A program made the position numbers and the translations under genes. The notes under the pieces were generated by a model. The model saw only the letters and a list, made by a program, of their open reading frames with translations. It was not told the origin of the DNA and made no database searches. From assembly GCA_964035545.1 (NCBI GenBank), contig OZ037767.1, positions 15,315,998 through 15,379,997 of the forward strand: 64,000 nucleotides of DNA, written 5' to 3'. How positions within the stretch are numbered: the stretch's first letter is position 1; each line of letters starts with the position of its first letter. This document shows positions 51,386-63,345 of this stretch, in pieces. This stretch comes from Bugula neritina. Its lineage: Eukaryota; Bryozoa; Gymnolaemata; Cheilostomatida; Bugulidae.

Positions 51386-52348
51386 CTAATGCTTAGAAAC
51401 ACGTCTACTCCTGACTGCATCAGCGTATGAAAAGATCGAGCAACGTGGTTGGGGTGCGTGATTAAGACTTTGTGCACCCGGCGGATGAATTTTGTTTCTC
51501 TTTCCGCCGATACAAAAGTTGATATTTCCGTGGTGTCGACAACTCCGACACTTGCTCGATACTTTTCTCGTACGGTTTTCCCCTAGACTTTCATACACGC
51601 CGCTTTTAACGCAGTCGCATATGAAGTCCTTCAAGTATGCGGGGGGTTGCCTCGTACGCTGTCCCCTTTCTAGGGGGGCTGACACGCTTGCCGGTTCGTT
51701 AGTAGGGGCCTCTAATGGCGTCTCTACTTCGCCGTCAGCGGTCACCTCTTCTTGTTCTCCGGATGGAGCCCCTCCCTCCGTGGGGGTTTGCACTTCCGGA
51801 ACCGGTTCGGTTTCTGGAAGTGATGGAATTAGACTTGGCGGTGGCGGACACGCTTCTGTTGATAAAAGCTGCCGCTCCTCTCTCACCAAGTTTTCTTCCC
51901 GCGGTATGACCACTTCGTATTCAGGTCCATGCCGCCGTCGCCCGCGCGTTGTTGTCTGCTTCCTGGGCTCTAACAACGGGGGGGCTTCTCCCACTCCGTC
52001 GGGGCTAGCCCAATACGGTTTCAAGCGAGACTCATTCTGGATAGACACCTGTCCTGAGCGCTCAATCTTGTACGTATGATTGGGCATAGCCTCGACGACC
52101 ACGTAGGGGCCTACGAACTTAGGCTTCAGTTTATCAGCCTGTCCGCGACGCCTACGGTAATTGACCATCCACACCTTATCTCCCATTTGGTAGAGAGGTG
52201 GTTCATCGGAATCTTCGTGCCGCACCTTCCACTGCTGTTGGCGCAGTATATCGTGTGCGGCCTTCATCCGTTCCACTAGTTCACTGGCATACCCCGTGAA
52301 CCGAGTTGTCTTGCTCTGGAACGTGATAGGTGAGATGGTCAAGGACAC
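51386..52348 (-). pseudogene. gypsy element 2 pol, C-terminal part (integrase end and Pro-rich tail)
   Basis: Continues the integrase of the preceding frame after a frame change near 52290. Contains the LKPKFVGPYVVVEAMP GPY/F module, RLKPYW, a basic RGRRRH patch, long Pro/Glu-rich tail and the final FSYADAV.SRR motif shared with element 1. The upstream 20-odd residues of this frame are not pol-like, so the real chain enters it by frameshift. Confidence 0.8.
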
Positions 52349-53387
52349 GAGTCTCTCTCTCGAGCATCAAGAGGTTTGGGGTCTCACCAGTACTGGTGTG
52401 TGGGGTGCTACGGTATGCACGCATGACTTGCGGCAACACCGTATCCCATTCCTCTTGACCTCGTCCAAGGAGGAGACTCCGGAGTGCATCACCTAGCATC
52501 CGGTTGTTGCGCTCCACCACCCCGTTACCTTGAGGGTGGTAGGGGGTGGTCCTGCTCTGATTTACTCCCCAGAGGTGACAAAGGTCGCTCATCAGTTGAG
52601 ACTGGAATTGAGCGCCTTGATCAGAGTGTATCTGTTCGGGGAGCCCAAAATAACAGAAAACATGTTGGTCTAGTGCCCTGGCCACTGTTGGGGCTAACGC
52701 ATCTGGGATAGCCAGAGCATCCGCCCACCTAGTAAAGTGGTCGGTTAGTACTAAGATCCAATTATTGCCTCTGGGGGTCAGAGGCATGGGTCCGACCAGG
52801 TCTACAGCGACTACTTGCCAGGGCCTACCAGCATATAGCCTCCGCCGTCCTGCTTCACCAGGGGGGCGGCTATGCTTACTGGCCTGGCAGATCTCACACT
52901 GTTTGACTCTGAGCCGGACGTCACGCTCCATTTGTGGCCAATACCACCGGAGTCGTAATTTGGACATCACTCTCTTGACCCCTGCGTGGGCCTGTTTGTG
53001 AGTATCCCAAATCAACTCACGGCGGATGGCCGTGGGGCAGACTACCCTCTTCCTTTCCGGGTGTCTGCCGCTGGCAGCTAGAGAGATGGTTAGTAACCCA
53101 TCCTGCTCGATCCGCAGCGAGTCCCAACGCTGACAGTATAGCCGGAACTCGGCGCATCCCTGTCGTATGCGTTCCTCGCTGGGTCGTCGCCCTTCCCTTT
53201 TGGCCCGGTATATGTCTGCCACGACTCCAGGCAGCTCTTCTTGGAGCTTCTTCAGCTCTCGAACATTACCGGCCAGTACAGGGTTGGCGCGGAGGTTTTG
53301 TACATCCTCCGGGGACTCATCAACTCTTTGCCTGAGTTGACCTTGATCCCAGTCAAACGGTGCTCCGTGATGAGCCAGCGTCTCCAA
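52281..53387 (-). pseudogene. gypsy element 2 pol, integrase
   Basis: 368 codons. HHCC zinc-binding region at about 130-168 (H..KQAH then CEIC). Catalytic core has D196 (AVDLVGP), D256 (HSDQGAQF) and E292 (GVVERN), spaced exactly D,D-35-E. The first about 100 residues are the linker after RNase H. This frame is separated from RT/RNase H by a one-base shift near 53449 and from the C-terminal module by a shift near 52290. All catalytic residues are intact, so only these small lesions disable it. Confidence 0.93.
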
Positions 53388-53448
53388 CTCGGATCGTGGG
53401 GGACCTCCATCCCTCCTCTCGATGTTGAGACACTGTTTGCAACCTCCG

Positions 53449-55911
53449 TCAAGGTCGGCGACTCAACCCATCTGCATTGCTGTGTCTCTTGCCCGGTCGA
53501 TGTTCGATCCGGTATGAGAATTCAGCTAGGATTTCGAGCCACCGGGCGACCTGACTAGAGGGCTCTGCTCTCTTGCACAACCAGATCAGCGAGGCATGAT
53601 CCGTACGCAGCCGGAACTTCCTGCCATATAAGTATGGTCTGAAGTGCTTCACTGACTTTATTACTGCCAGCAGCTCTTTGCGGGTAGTGCAGTAATTTCG
53701 TTCAGTGGGTGAGAGAGACTTGCTGTAGTAGGCTACTACTACTTCTCGGCCTTCCTGCACTTGTGACAGCACAGCGCCAACATTTTGGTCACTGGCGTCC
53801 GTGTCGAGGATGTACTCCAGAGTGGGGTCTGGGTAGGCCAAGATGGGCGCCGTTAGTAGGCAGCCCTTGAGGCGGTCGAACGCTTCTTGTTCGACTGGGG
53901 TCCACTGCCACGTCACTCCCTTTGCGGTGAGCCGGTTTAACGGCTGTGCTATGCCCGCAAAGTCTGGTATGTATTGTCTGTAATACCCTACCAGCCCCAA
54001 GAAAGCCCGGAGTCCGGTCAAGTCTTGGGGGGTGACCCAGTCTTCTACTGCCCGTACCTTCTCGGGATCCGTTGCCACGCCATTTCGACCGACAACGTGC
54101 CCCAGGTACTTAACCTCTGGCTGCAATAGAGCGCACTTAGAAGGCTTGAGCTTAAGACCGGCACCTCGGAGTCTCTCAAAGACCTCCTGCAGACGACTGA
54201 CATGTGTCTCGAAGTCTGGGGAGATCACGATGACATCATCGAGGTAGATCAGCAGTGTCTTCCAATGGAGCCCGCTGAGGACTTGCTCCATCAGCCTCTG
54301 GAAGGTGGCTGGGGCGGAGGTCAACCCGAAAGGCAGCACCTTCCACTTCCACAAACCGTCCCGTGTGATAAACGCCGCTTTCTTTTGGGCGTCGGGACTC
54401 AGAGGAACTTGCCAATAGCCGCTTAGCAAGTCTAACGTACTGAAGTACTTGCTGCCAGCTAGGGCGTCCAATGACTCGTCAATACGAGGTAGAGGGTAGG
54501 CGTCCTGTATGGTTACGCTATTGAGTTTGCGGTAATCTACACAGAACCGCCAACTGCCGTCTTTCTTCCGGACCAGTACGACTGGTGAGCTCCACGCGCT
54601 ATGGGCGGGCTCTATCAGTCCCTGGTCCAGAAGATCCCGTACTTTTCGGCTAACCTCCTTCTCTTTCTCCAGCCCCAGCTTGCGTGTGGGCTGCCGGACA
54701 GGGACTGTCCCTGCAGTCAGCGGTATTTCGTGTCTGACAATTCCAGTCAGTCCCACGTCATGCTCTCCGCTGCTGAACACATCACCGTAGTCGCGTAGTA
54801 ACTTAGCCATAACTTGGCGTTCTCTGTTACTCGCGCAGCTGCTACAGGCTGTGTCATACAACTCCCGGAGATGTGCGGGGACTGCCCCTCGCCCTTGACT
54901 AGGGCACTGAGGGAGTGCCTCTGTCGCATCACCCAGCGACGGGCCTACGTCTTCCTCCTGAACAGAGTGAAAACGGCCCAGCATCGACCCAGCCGGGAGC
55001 TTGATAGGCTCGGTAAAGGGGTTGACGCACTGCACTAAGATCTCCCCTTGCTCAGTCAGTTGATTCAGACTGCTGGCAAGTTGGATCTTTTCGTGCGCGC
55101 CTTCAACTACCCCAAGTCCAGAGATCCGGCTATTATTCACCCTGCAGTGAATGGTAGCCCGGGAGCGGCCTGGTATGATACGGTTGCGTACCACTTGCAC
55201 ACCTCCCACTAGAGGGCGGCCGAACTTGTCGACGCAGGCGAGTTCCCTCCCGGACATCATCATTGCAGATCTGCTAAAATCTATGTGACATCCGTGCCTT
55301 TTTAGGAACGGCATCCCGAGGATAGCATCCTCCTTGAGCTGACTGACGATGAATGTCTCTTGGATCGTTTGATCACGGACTCGTCCCGTCAGCTCAATTA
55401 TACCATAGAAGGGAAGGCACGACCCGTCAGCTAGGGTGCCGTATTCCCCTTCGTATGATTCCATCTCGCCCCTGACCCTAGCACTGAGGGTGTCGAAGAG
55501 TTGGCGGCTTAAGAGGTTTGTGGTACAGCCCAAATCAATGAGGAACGTAACAGCTTTGCCTTCCAGTTTACCGGGCAAGAAATAGCTGTTCCAATGGGGC
55601 TGCACCTGAACTCTCTTTTCAGGCCTTACTCTCGCAGGGAGTACCTCCCTCGCTTTGGGTCGCGAAGGAGGTCTCTTGGGGCGGTGGTAGGTAGGCTTCA
55701 GGGGTGCCGAGGCTAGATTCCCGGCTACCTTTGTGGGCTCCGATCCAGATTCTTGGACTTGTAGCCCTGTGAATCTGTTGTGAAGGGGCATAGAAAAGGC
55801 AGCCGCGGGGCGAAGCCCCTTGCTGGTCCGTCGTGGCTGTTGCCACTGTTGGTTGCCAGTACGCGGTACCCGTCTGGGTGACCTGCGTTTCTTCTTCCCT
55901 GGGGGTTTCAT
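53449..55911 (-). CDS. gypsy element 2 pol, protease-reverse transcriptase-RNase H
   Basis: Start chosen at ATG 55911-55909, which overlaps the gag stop TGA as ATGA; the frame is open further up to 56019 but out of gag frame. Residues counted from this ATG: aspartic protease near 120-210, with IDLGCTTNLL where DTG or DSG is usual, and ILGMPFLKRHG. Reverse transcriptase at about 435-610 has FCVDYRKLN, STLDLLSGYWQ, LPFGLTSAPATFQRLM and the YLDD active site (about 556-559). The FLGLVGYYRQYIPDFA connection follows. RNase H has DTDASD (about 703) and RTDHASL, ending ADGLSRRP. The reading frame then meets a stop where element 1 continues in frame, indicating a one-base shift. Confidence 0.92.
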   Translation of the reverse strand: MKPPGKKKRRSPRRVPRTGNQQWQQPRRTSKGLRPAAAFSMPLHNRFTGLQVQESGSEPTKVAGNLASAPLKPTYHRPKRPPSRPKAREVLPARVRPEKRVQVQPHWNSYFLPGKLEGKAVTFLIDLGCTTNLLSRQLFDTLSARVRGEMESYEGEYGTLADGSCLPFYGIIELTGRVRDQTIQETFIVSQLKEDAILGMPFLKRHGCHIDFSRSAMMMSGRELACVDKFGRPLVGGVQVVRNRIIPGRSRATIHCRVNNSRISGLGVVEGAHEKIQLASSLNQLTEQGEILVQCVNPFTEPIKLPAGSMLGRFHSVQEEDVGPSLGDATEALPQCPSQGRGAVPAHLRELYDTACSSCASNRERQVMAKLLRDYGDVFSSGEHDVGLTGIVRHEIPLTAGTVPVRQPTRKLGLEKEKEVSRKVRDLLDQGLIEPAHSAWSSPVVLVRKKDGSWRFCVDYRKLNSVTIQDAYPLPRIDESLDALAGSKYFSTLDLLSGYWQVPLSPDAQKKAAFITRDGLWKWKVLPFGLTSAPATFQRLMEQVLSGLHWKTLLIYLDDVIVISPDFETHVSRLQEVFERLRGAGLKLKPSKCALLQPEVKYLGHVVGRNGVATDPEKVRAVEDWVTPQDLTGLRAFLGLVGYYRQYIPDFAGIAQPLNRLTAKGVTWQWTPVEQEAFDRLKGCLLTAPILAYPDPTLEYILDTDASDQNVGAVLSQVQEGREVVVAYYSKSLSPTERNYCTTRKELLAVIKSVKHFRPYLYGRKFRLRTDHASLIWLCKRAEPSSQVARWLEILAEFSYRIEHRPGKRHSNADGLSRRP

Positions 55912-56333
55912 CGTCGGCCCGCAGGAGGTGGGAACATCTGCGGGCCGCGGTAGTTTAACCCCTGATTTAGGAAGGGACAGTATCGGCGGAAATGCCCTTG
56001 ATTTCCGCACTCCCAGCAAAAACTGACTGTTTCTCCCTGTGGCGGCGCCGGTGGCCGCATGGGCTCAGGGGCGGTACTCACTGGGGTTTATGGTGTCAGA
56101 GTTGCTATCAGCTTGGCTAGCATGTCTGTCAGTTGAGTGACTTTCGATGCCGTCGCCAACTGGGACACGGCAGCCGCGGTGGGGGTTTCCTCCCCTTGTC
56201 CCGCGGCCGTGTCCGCGCGGTCTATCTCCACTTGACGGGAGCTTCCGCGAATTTTATGCATTTGATTAGCTAGGAGGTAAGCTTCCCCCTCAGTCAGAGC
56301 ATCTTCAACGGTGGTGACTCCCCCACAGCTTGA
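55908..56333 (-). pseudogene. gypsy element 2 gag, C-terminal part with zinc knuckle
   Basis: The frame GEAYLLANQMHKIRG...QVEIDRAD, then LTDMLAKLIATL, meets a TAA at 56088-56090. It then continues to a retroviral-type zinc knuckle CWECGNQGHFRRYC (C-x2-C-x4-H-x4-C, about 55975-56025) and ends at TGA 55908-55910. The knuckle binds nucleic acid in gag proteins. It is separated from the gag N-terminus by the TTAA-flanked insertion, and the two parts are also out of frame with each other. Confidence 0.8.
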
Positions 56334-56337
56334 TTAA

Positions 56338-59300
56338 GGTCATCCTTCTACTGAATCAGTAATTTCATTGCTCCATTATAATTATATATGAAACAGTGCC
56401 CCACTCATAACTCGACTAATTTTGAGGCTAGAATCAAAATTCAAAAACCATCTTGTAAATATTTTGCTGTTCTATTAGAGGCTTTTTTAAAATCTTCACT
56501 TACCCAACCCGTTGCATTTTTATGCTCCAAAAACAGTCAAAAATTGCCCATTTTCGCATAAAAAAACATCGTCTCAGTGCCCCACGAATTATTCAATTCC
56601 CAAGCAACACATCTCTGCAAAAATTGAAATATAGGGTTATAAGATATTTGTCTATTAGAGGCTTTTTAAAGTTTTCAGATAACCTAAATAGAATTGGTGT
56701 AAACGTGTAATTTATACACTGATTTTATTAAAAATTTTACATCTCGCTTAGTCTGCACGCTTGGCTGAACACGGTAGAGCTGCGCTGCATTGTAGCCATC
56801 ATAATGATTACAGGGAGCTTATGCGGCCTACGATCCATGTTTAACCAAAGGGTTAAAGTTCATCTCTGCAGTAAACTGCGGTATGGGTAAAAGGCGGTAT
56901 GAGGCTGGTTATTATATTATAATAGCTAGTAGTTGGAATCTTGGTGGTTGCAATATTGTTGTACTGCCTATAGACCCGAGGCTGTACAATGCGCAATCTA
57001 CCCTGAATCTAGATTTCAGTTGTATTTATATGAAGCAGTTTCTGAAGCCTGCGCACATTTCTTGCTTTGACTTGTTTCTTTCTAGTGCAAAGCAGTTTAG
57101 TAATACAGCCTGTATGATAACCCAGACATCTTAGGATGCTAGTGAGAGTTAAGGCCACTAAATTTTATGCCTTTTGTGTGTGATTTCAATGCAAATTTGT
57201 TGTTCTGTAGAGTAATCTAAATTATACTAAAAATATATCTGTAACCAAACTCACTGTATTGTTATTTTAAAACATTAACTTTTTTTCAGAATCTACAAAA
57301 TTGTTGGAGAGAATTCTTAGTCAATTGAATAGTAACTGCATAACTTTCTTTCAACAATAGTAGTAAAGTCTTATCAGCTAAGTATAATAAGTATGAGGTA
57401 TGTGCAGTGATGAGGGTATTGAGAAATTAAACCCTGCATTTCGTATTATTGGGCCTATTACAGGCGGTGAGATGCAGCTTAAAAAGTTTAGAGAGAATTC
57501 CGACATGTTACCAAATTAGAATTTCTTTAAAAAATTTAAGAATTTAGGCTGTTGAAGCTTTTCTGCTTATATCGCACCTACCAGACAACTTTGTTTATAA
57601 TATTATGGTATTAAAATTCTGGTATTAAAATTCTGGTAGCTTACAATTAAATAAGTCAGTTCTGATTGATAAATAGTGCTTGCACGTAGGAGGCTTGTTA
57701 TATGTAGCAGGCTTGCAATAGCAGTAAGCCATTTTGCTAATGGCTCTGGCAGTGACCATGCAAGCCATTCATAGGCAGTGACAAGGTGCTGCTATTTTTA
57801 GCTGAAATGAGCTCATGGTTTGAACTTAAATGCCCAACTAGACTACTCGTCAATAAGGAGCAACTTAGGCAGGTTATTTTATATTGCAATACGGTTTTAA
57901 TTACAATTAGCTTTAAATAGCCAATTATGTGACCAGATTCAGCATGATGTAATATAAATGGGTATTTAATTTCACAATTTCTTTTGGACCTAACTGAATC
58001 TCAAATAACTGTAACTATGGGGTTCTATAAGCATTTGAGTACAAGTTTCTTTACACATATACTACTCATTTCCTTTACTGCTTACACCAATTCATAACAT
58101 TGGTAGCTAACTATAGGTAGTGCACTTTCAGCCTACTAGCTTAGTTATAATAGCTTCACTGCGGTTTCAAGCTAATGCCAGTAGCAGACATTGGAATAGC
58201 TTGTTTGTATTGAAGATGTGACTTCTAATCTAATTAGGTTATAACTAAAGGAGTGGAGTGTAGTTGTGGTATTATGAGGGGGTGTTCAAAGTTTTATCAA
58301 GTTTTTAAAATAATAGTAAAATAAATAAATAAGTAAATAATAATCTATAAAACAATAGGTTTTATTTTACATATAAATGACTAAAACGTATGCTATCATA
58401 ATGCTTTCAAAAAAGCACATAGAACGTTTATTATAATTCACATTCACCCCCCCCCCGAAAACCTACCCTAGTCATTCCAAAGCTGCAGTGCACTGTCCTC
58501 AAACAAACTGCTCTGCAAAATATCATGCGTAGCTGTAAGCGTTACTTATCTTGCCCGATTGGATATGTTCCTAGTAAAAGCTAGCTCGGTAAATAAAAAA
58601 TTCGATGTTAAAACGCAGTCTGTGAAGTGAACTTGCCAACTGGCGGTGGGAATATCATTTCAAAATGGAGTGAAAAACGTCTTTTACCTCTCAAACCTAG
58701 GATGAAAGAGTGTACTTTGATTAACTTTAAGAGTTTAACTTCAAGGGTAAGTGAGTACCACTGCTTCCTTCAGCAAATTCGCATATTTCATATTGCTTTC
58801 AAGCAATAATATATTTATTTTTAATTAATTTTATAGGATTTGTATAGTTGTACTATTAGTATTACAGTAGACCTATACTGCGTATTATATCTATTATTAA
58901 TATTATATTCATATTCATATTATTATTATTATAGCATTGCACAGTATAACTAAACTTCAAAATTGAGTTTTATATTCATAAAAAAGGCATAGTATAATAA
59001 GAATGCATTGATGGTAGAACTATTACTAAGACTGTAAGACTAGATCAAAATTCAAATTGTCAGAGTTCATTTTATCATTAATGATTATGTAAGAAAAATG
59101 GCCAAATTTATTATTGACTCACTTTTTTCTCCAATTATTTAGAGTGCTGTAGTTGAGTAGGCACATAGAAAATATAGTTTTGCACTAAAAATCTTCTGTT
59201 TAGTAACTCTCATTGTACCACTACTTGCATACCAAACTACATTTACTGTGAGTGACCAACTTAAAATACATTATAAGCATATGTTTCAAAATAATTGGAG

Positions 59301-61731
59301 TCATCACGGCAATCATATCTACTAAGAAATTATTTGAAAAATACAATTTCAAGGGAGCATCCAACCTAATAGTAATTGTAATTATGAGCTGTGTTTTTTA
59401 AAAAGTTACCAGCAGGCAGCTTTGATCTGATTACAGTATAGGTAGATTTTACAAAATATAGATTACTATAGTACTATAAACTGTGGTGTATGAACATGTT
59501 AATTCAAATTCAAAATGTTGCAAATTACTTTTCAATGTATTGAGAAAACTGCTATTTATATTTTTAGATTGAGTTCCAAAAACAAGTGGGCTACTAGATG
59601 ATTAGGTTTTGTCAAAGAAATGCTATAGCATGTATACTCAGGACATCCTTTCTATGTCAGCATCAGCTCTTAGGATCTTTAAATTCTCTACTCTTGCAAG
59701 ACGATATATTTTTATGTTAAAAAGCATAATACTCTACAACTGACACCTATATATCAAGACTCTATCTGCAAAAATAGGACTTTTATCAACGGATATAAAA
59801 ACTAAAATTATTAATATTTGACAAGACTAATCACCCCAGCAATGTGCCTTTTAGTTAGGCTTTTGCAGCTTGAATTTTTATAGATTCTGCTTTTCTACAA
59901 AATCAGTTTTGACATTCAATATTGTAATGTATGTTTAAAAAAGTAATTAGGAAACTAACTTATTATTTCCCCCATGTTTGTAATATACTTATTGGATGTA
60001 TTGCTATAAAAAGGCCTGACTTATTCCTTCACAATAGTACACAGCTGTTACAACTTCTGCATGTTTACATTATTTATTGAACTTGCTACTTTTATGCCTG
60101 ACCATACGTATATATATTATATTATGTTTGAAAATCCACAAGGATTTTAGTTTTCATCTTTAGCAATGGCTATCTGGTGTTAACTTGAATAAAACTGGTT
60201 GATTTGTTGCATATGCCTAAATTATTAAGTCAATTCTTGTTATGGAATATTATAACTGCAGCATCAGAATAATGGAAAATGCATTGCTAATTATATCTGA
60301 GCTGATTAACTGACACCTATCAGGCCGGAAACAAAACTGAATTCACTGGACATCTTCTTTCATCTTAAGGAGGTTTTCTCTTCAAATTTTCAATTCTTGC
60401 CTAGCTAAGATTAAAACTATTCATCTTGGATGTTTCACTCAGGCAAGCATAGTGTCAGTCAGTCTAACTAGACGCAGCATTTTCTATTAGATGCTAAATT
60501 TAGAAACATAAAATAGTTGATGATCTTGGCTCTGAGTTGGTATACAGCAAGCCGATGATATCATGCTTGAGTGAACACTGAGCAGCTATGATAACCAACT
60601 ATTGATAGTAGCTGCCAGGAGTACAAAAGAGCCCAGTTGTTAGCTGGCCTCAAATTTATTTCTCAGTGCAAGGCAACAAGATACAGCTCATAGCCAATTT
60701 TTGGACATTTAGCTAGAAGCCATTTAGGCTTGATTGGACCTTTTAAAGTTTAGACTGCATGTATACAACAGAGAGCAAATAGAATATATTTAAAGCACAG
60801 GCTCACGGTCTAACCTTTTATATAGTTCCAAGTTCCAACTCACTTCAACACTACAAGTGTTGATTAATGCTTATACTAATGTACAATGGGACCACAAAAG
60901 TGCCTACTGGCTATATTTGAAACTTGCAGCAATCAAATCCTTTACCCAAACCATCTAAACTCAAAGTGGCCACACAATATTCTGCATATCTGATCTTTAC
61001 AACTACCAACAAAATCTCACACATGACTATCTGACCTATAAGCAAGTCTCTTTACTATTCTAAGCTATTGTGCTGAGTCTGTAATTGATTGTAATAGTTT
61101 AGCACTGAGAAGTGTTTTTGCAACTAGAAGAGGATTTTAATGATGAAGGAAATTTTGGCTTTAAGTTAGTCAATGGTAGTGAACAGAAAGATTATTAGTC
61201 TAGCCTAAAAACATTATGCTTTGAGAGAAGAGCATCTCTAAATTATTTGTTACGGCTGCCTTTTACATTATTTAAACAATATCTGCATTAGAATTTCGAA
61301 AGTTGTAGTCAAGCCTGTAATTATTAAAAACTTTATTAGACTAGGCAAATGGATGAATATTGAGTTAGCTTTAGCATTTAGCTTGCTTCCATAATCTATA
61401 GAATAGTTTTACATGGTTTGTTGAAAAAGAAGTTACGAAAATTATCTTCCTTTGTACATCAAGTACATTGCACATGAAACGAACCACTGGTCTCTTGTAA
61501 TAATAATAATGAGGTGATGCTGAGGTTAGCAATGACCACATACTTGCTCAATAGATTGTTGCGATGGTTGTAATGCGAACAGGTGCAGCCCTAGCTAATT
61601 TGATGATCTGTTGGCAATTGTTCAATCTCATGCTAAATTATGACAAGTAGGCAATACGCATGCCGCCCACAGAGCAATAACAACTAGGAACTGAGACTAG
61701 ATTATGAGATGATATTTTACTGGGGATGACC
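56338..61731. mobile_element. 5.4-kb TTAA-flanked insertion inside gag, non-coding
   Basis: Ends GGTCATCC / GGATGACC form an 8-base inverted repeat and are bordered by TTAA at 56334-56337 and 61732-61735. This is a target duplication typical of piggyBac and Kolobok transposons. Gag sequence lies on both sides. No transposase or other convincing gene was seen inside; only short chance ORFs occur. It contains a diverged tandem duplication at 56385-56690. It is probably a non-autonomous DNA transposon, younger than the gypsy insertion. Confidence 0.7.
56385..56690. repeat. Two-copy diverged tandem repeat, about 180-bp unit
   Basis: CAGTGCCCCAC recurs at about 56392 and 56575, and CTATTAGAGGCTTTTT at about 56473 and 56653, with related sequence between. 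Confidence 0.65.
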
Positions 61732-61735
61732 TTAA

Positions 61736-62285
61736 CTATGCTGTGCCTAGCTAGAAACTGGTGGTGGAGACCCAGATCGTCGACAGATGCTATGAAAGCG
61801 TCGAGGGTATACCTCTCGCGGTTGACTGGGGGCAAGTCGCTGTACGCGATCTGTGCCAGCTTCATGACCGCGGCGGCGTGCTCCCGCAGCGGGGTGCGGG
61901 GATCACGCCGCAACCTCTGCAATCGGGCCCTGGCATCTGTAGCAGAGAGGCCGAAGCGGGCCCGCAGAGAAGCAAAGATATTATCAATGTCTACGCCCAG
62001 CCCATAAGGCTTGGCTTTGTCTATCAATGCCATTCTAAGCTTCAGCAAGGCCACCCTAGGGGGCCACTGGGCGACATCCATTACGTCGCTAAACTCTTGG
62101 ATAAATTGTTCCACCTCCTCTTCACCTGTGAAGGTGGGCGCCTCTAACCGGTAGCGGTCTTCAGTTAGTTCTCGCGGAACCCTTCGCTCTTCTACTACAT
62201 GGTTAACAGGCATTGTCTCTACAGCATTGTCTCTACGCTCACCTTCTATTGCCGGTGGTTGAGTTCCAGCATTTTCAGTCTCCAT
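61736..62285 (-). pseudogene. gypsy element 2 gag, N-terminal part
   Basis: Starts at ATG 62285, only 31 bases after the 5' LTR. About 183 residues remain before the insertion: an acidic start, then a retrotransposon-gag/capsid-like helical region (YRLEAPTFTGEEEVEQFIQE, LKLRMALIDKA, IFASLRARFG, REHAAAVMKLAQIAY). The open frame runs about 30 further residues into the inserted DNA to 61638; those are not gag. Gag would form the particle shell. Confidence 0.85.
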
Positions 62286-62297
62286 CTTGGATGCACT

Positions 62298-62315
62298 ATC
62301 CCACTGCTGCCACCA
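62298..62315 (-). other. Probable primer-binding site of gypsy element 2
   Basis: Minus-strand TGGTGGCAGCAGTGGGAT starts one base after the 5' LTR. The TGG start fits the CCA end of a tRNA primer. I cannot say which tRNA. Confidence 0.65.
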
Positions 62316-62316
62316 C

Positions 62317-62621
62317 TGTTAAGTTTTTCAGATTTAGGGTTGATGTGCTATCCAGAGAGTCTATTTATTTGCTATAAAACTGCACCAGGATAAGTCGAGT
62401 GAACGAGTATATTTTACACACAATTATACATTATAAAAACGATACATTATATTCAAACAAGTTACACATCTAATCTATTTGACACTCTAGCTTCGACTGC
62501 CTTAGCAGCGGGAAACTGTAATTGCTGCTAACTATCAAACACGCTAATTGGCTATCCATTGTTCCGGGTCAATTACGCGACCCTACATGTTGTGCTGCTG
62601 GTAGTTCCACGAACCACCACA
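62317..62621 (-). repeat. 5' LTR of gypsy element 2
   Basis: 305 bp, starts TGTGGTGG and ends CTTAACA on the minus strand. Should hold the promoter and, by function, the polyadenylation region of the element. Confidence 0.95.
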
Positions 62622-63345
62622 ATATCTGTTATCTATTAACTTGCAGCGCGATCTAGTCGCCATGTTTATTATTAGTAACAATTCTCAGTCAAATTATACT
62701 TAACTACGTTGCGCTCTACACTACGCCGCTATTTTAACTATTGTTAAAGGTCGCGCTATTATACTCTAATCACGTGACCAGCTTGCCAACTATGGAATGG
62801 CTCATTAAAACACCAATCATTCATAAACCATAGCAGATATCACAAAACTGATTGGACAGCTGGAAAGAGCACATGTTAATTGACTATTAAACATTAAAAG
62901 CTGAAATTGACCTATTTATGACAACTATAGATAAAACCCCTTATAACTAACAATAGCGAATAATGCCAAGAGACCAAAACTGACGGGAGCCATCACATTT
63001 ATTTCTCTTTTTTAATGAAAATGATCGGTAAAAAATATTCAGATAGTTTACAAAAAACAGCAAAGCTCAGAATTCACAATAATATTTATATTCCATGCCA
63101 GATGCATTACATAATACTGTTTATTGAATATGCATGTTGTATGTCGAGTGTTGATTACCAATATAAATGGAATACAAAATCAGATCTATATATCATATAC
63201 CTAAATATTAAGAGTTATATACAGTTAGCTCAAAAGTATATAAAGAGATATTACAGAAGAATAAAATGAAACTTTTGTTTAAAGAAATTAAAAAGAACGT
63301 TTCAATATATAACTGTAAAAATTAGTTTCAAATCTAAGATAAGTT
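62622..63345. other. Intergenic, nothing recognised
   Basis: Unique AT-rich DNA between the gypsy element and the 3' end of the minus-strand WSC-family gene. Confidence 0.5.

Larger units (their letters stand above)
49693..62621 (-). mobile_element. Ty3/gypsy LTR retrotransposon, nearly full length, with nested insertion (element 2)
   Basis: Bounded by two 305-bp LTRs with three differences seen. It is flanked by ATAT (49689-49692 and 62622-62625), readable also as a 5-bp AATAT duplication. Order on the minus strand: LTR, primer-binding site, gag, pol (protease, RT, RNase H, integrase), third ORF, polypurine tract (49998-50013), LTR. A 5.4-kb TTAA-flanked element interrupts gag. An in-frame stop in gag and two frame changes in pol make this copy non-functional as read, although the LTR similarity suggests recent arrival. 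Confidence 0.95.

Noticed and set aside
56883-57134. 83-codon frame in the TTAA-flanked insertion
   Set aside because: No recognisable domain, no splice partner and no copy elsewhere in the window.
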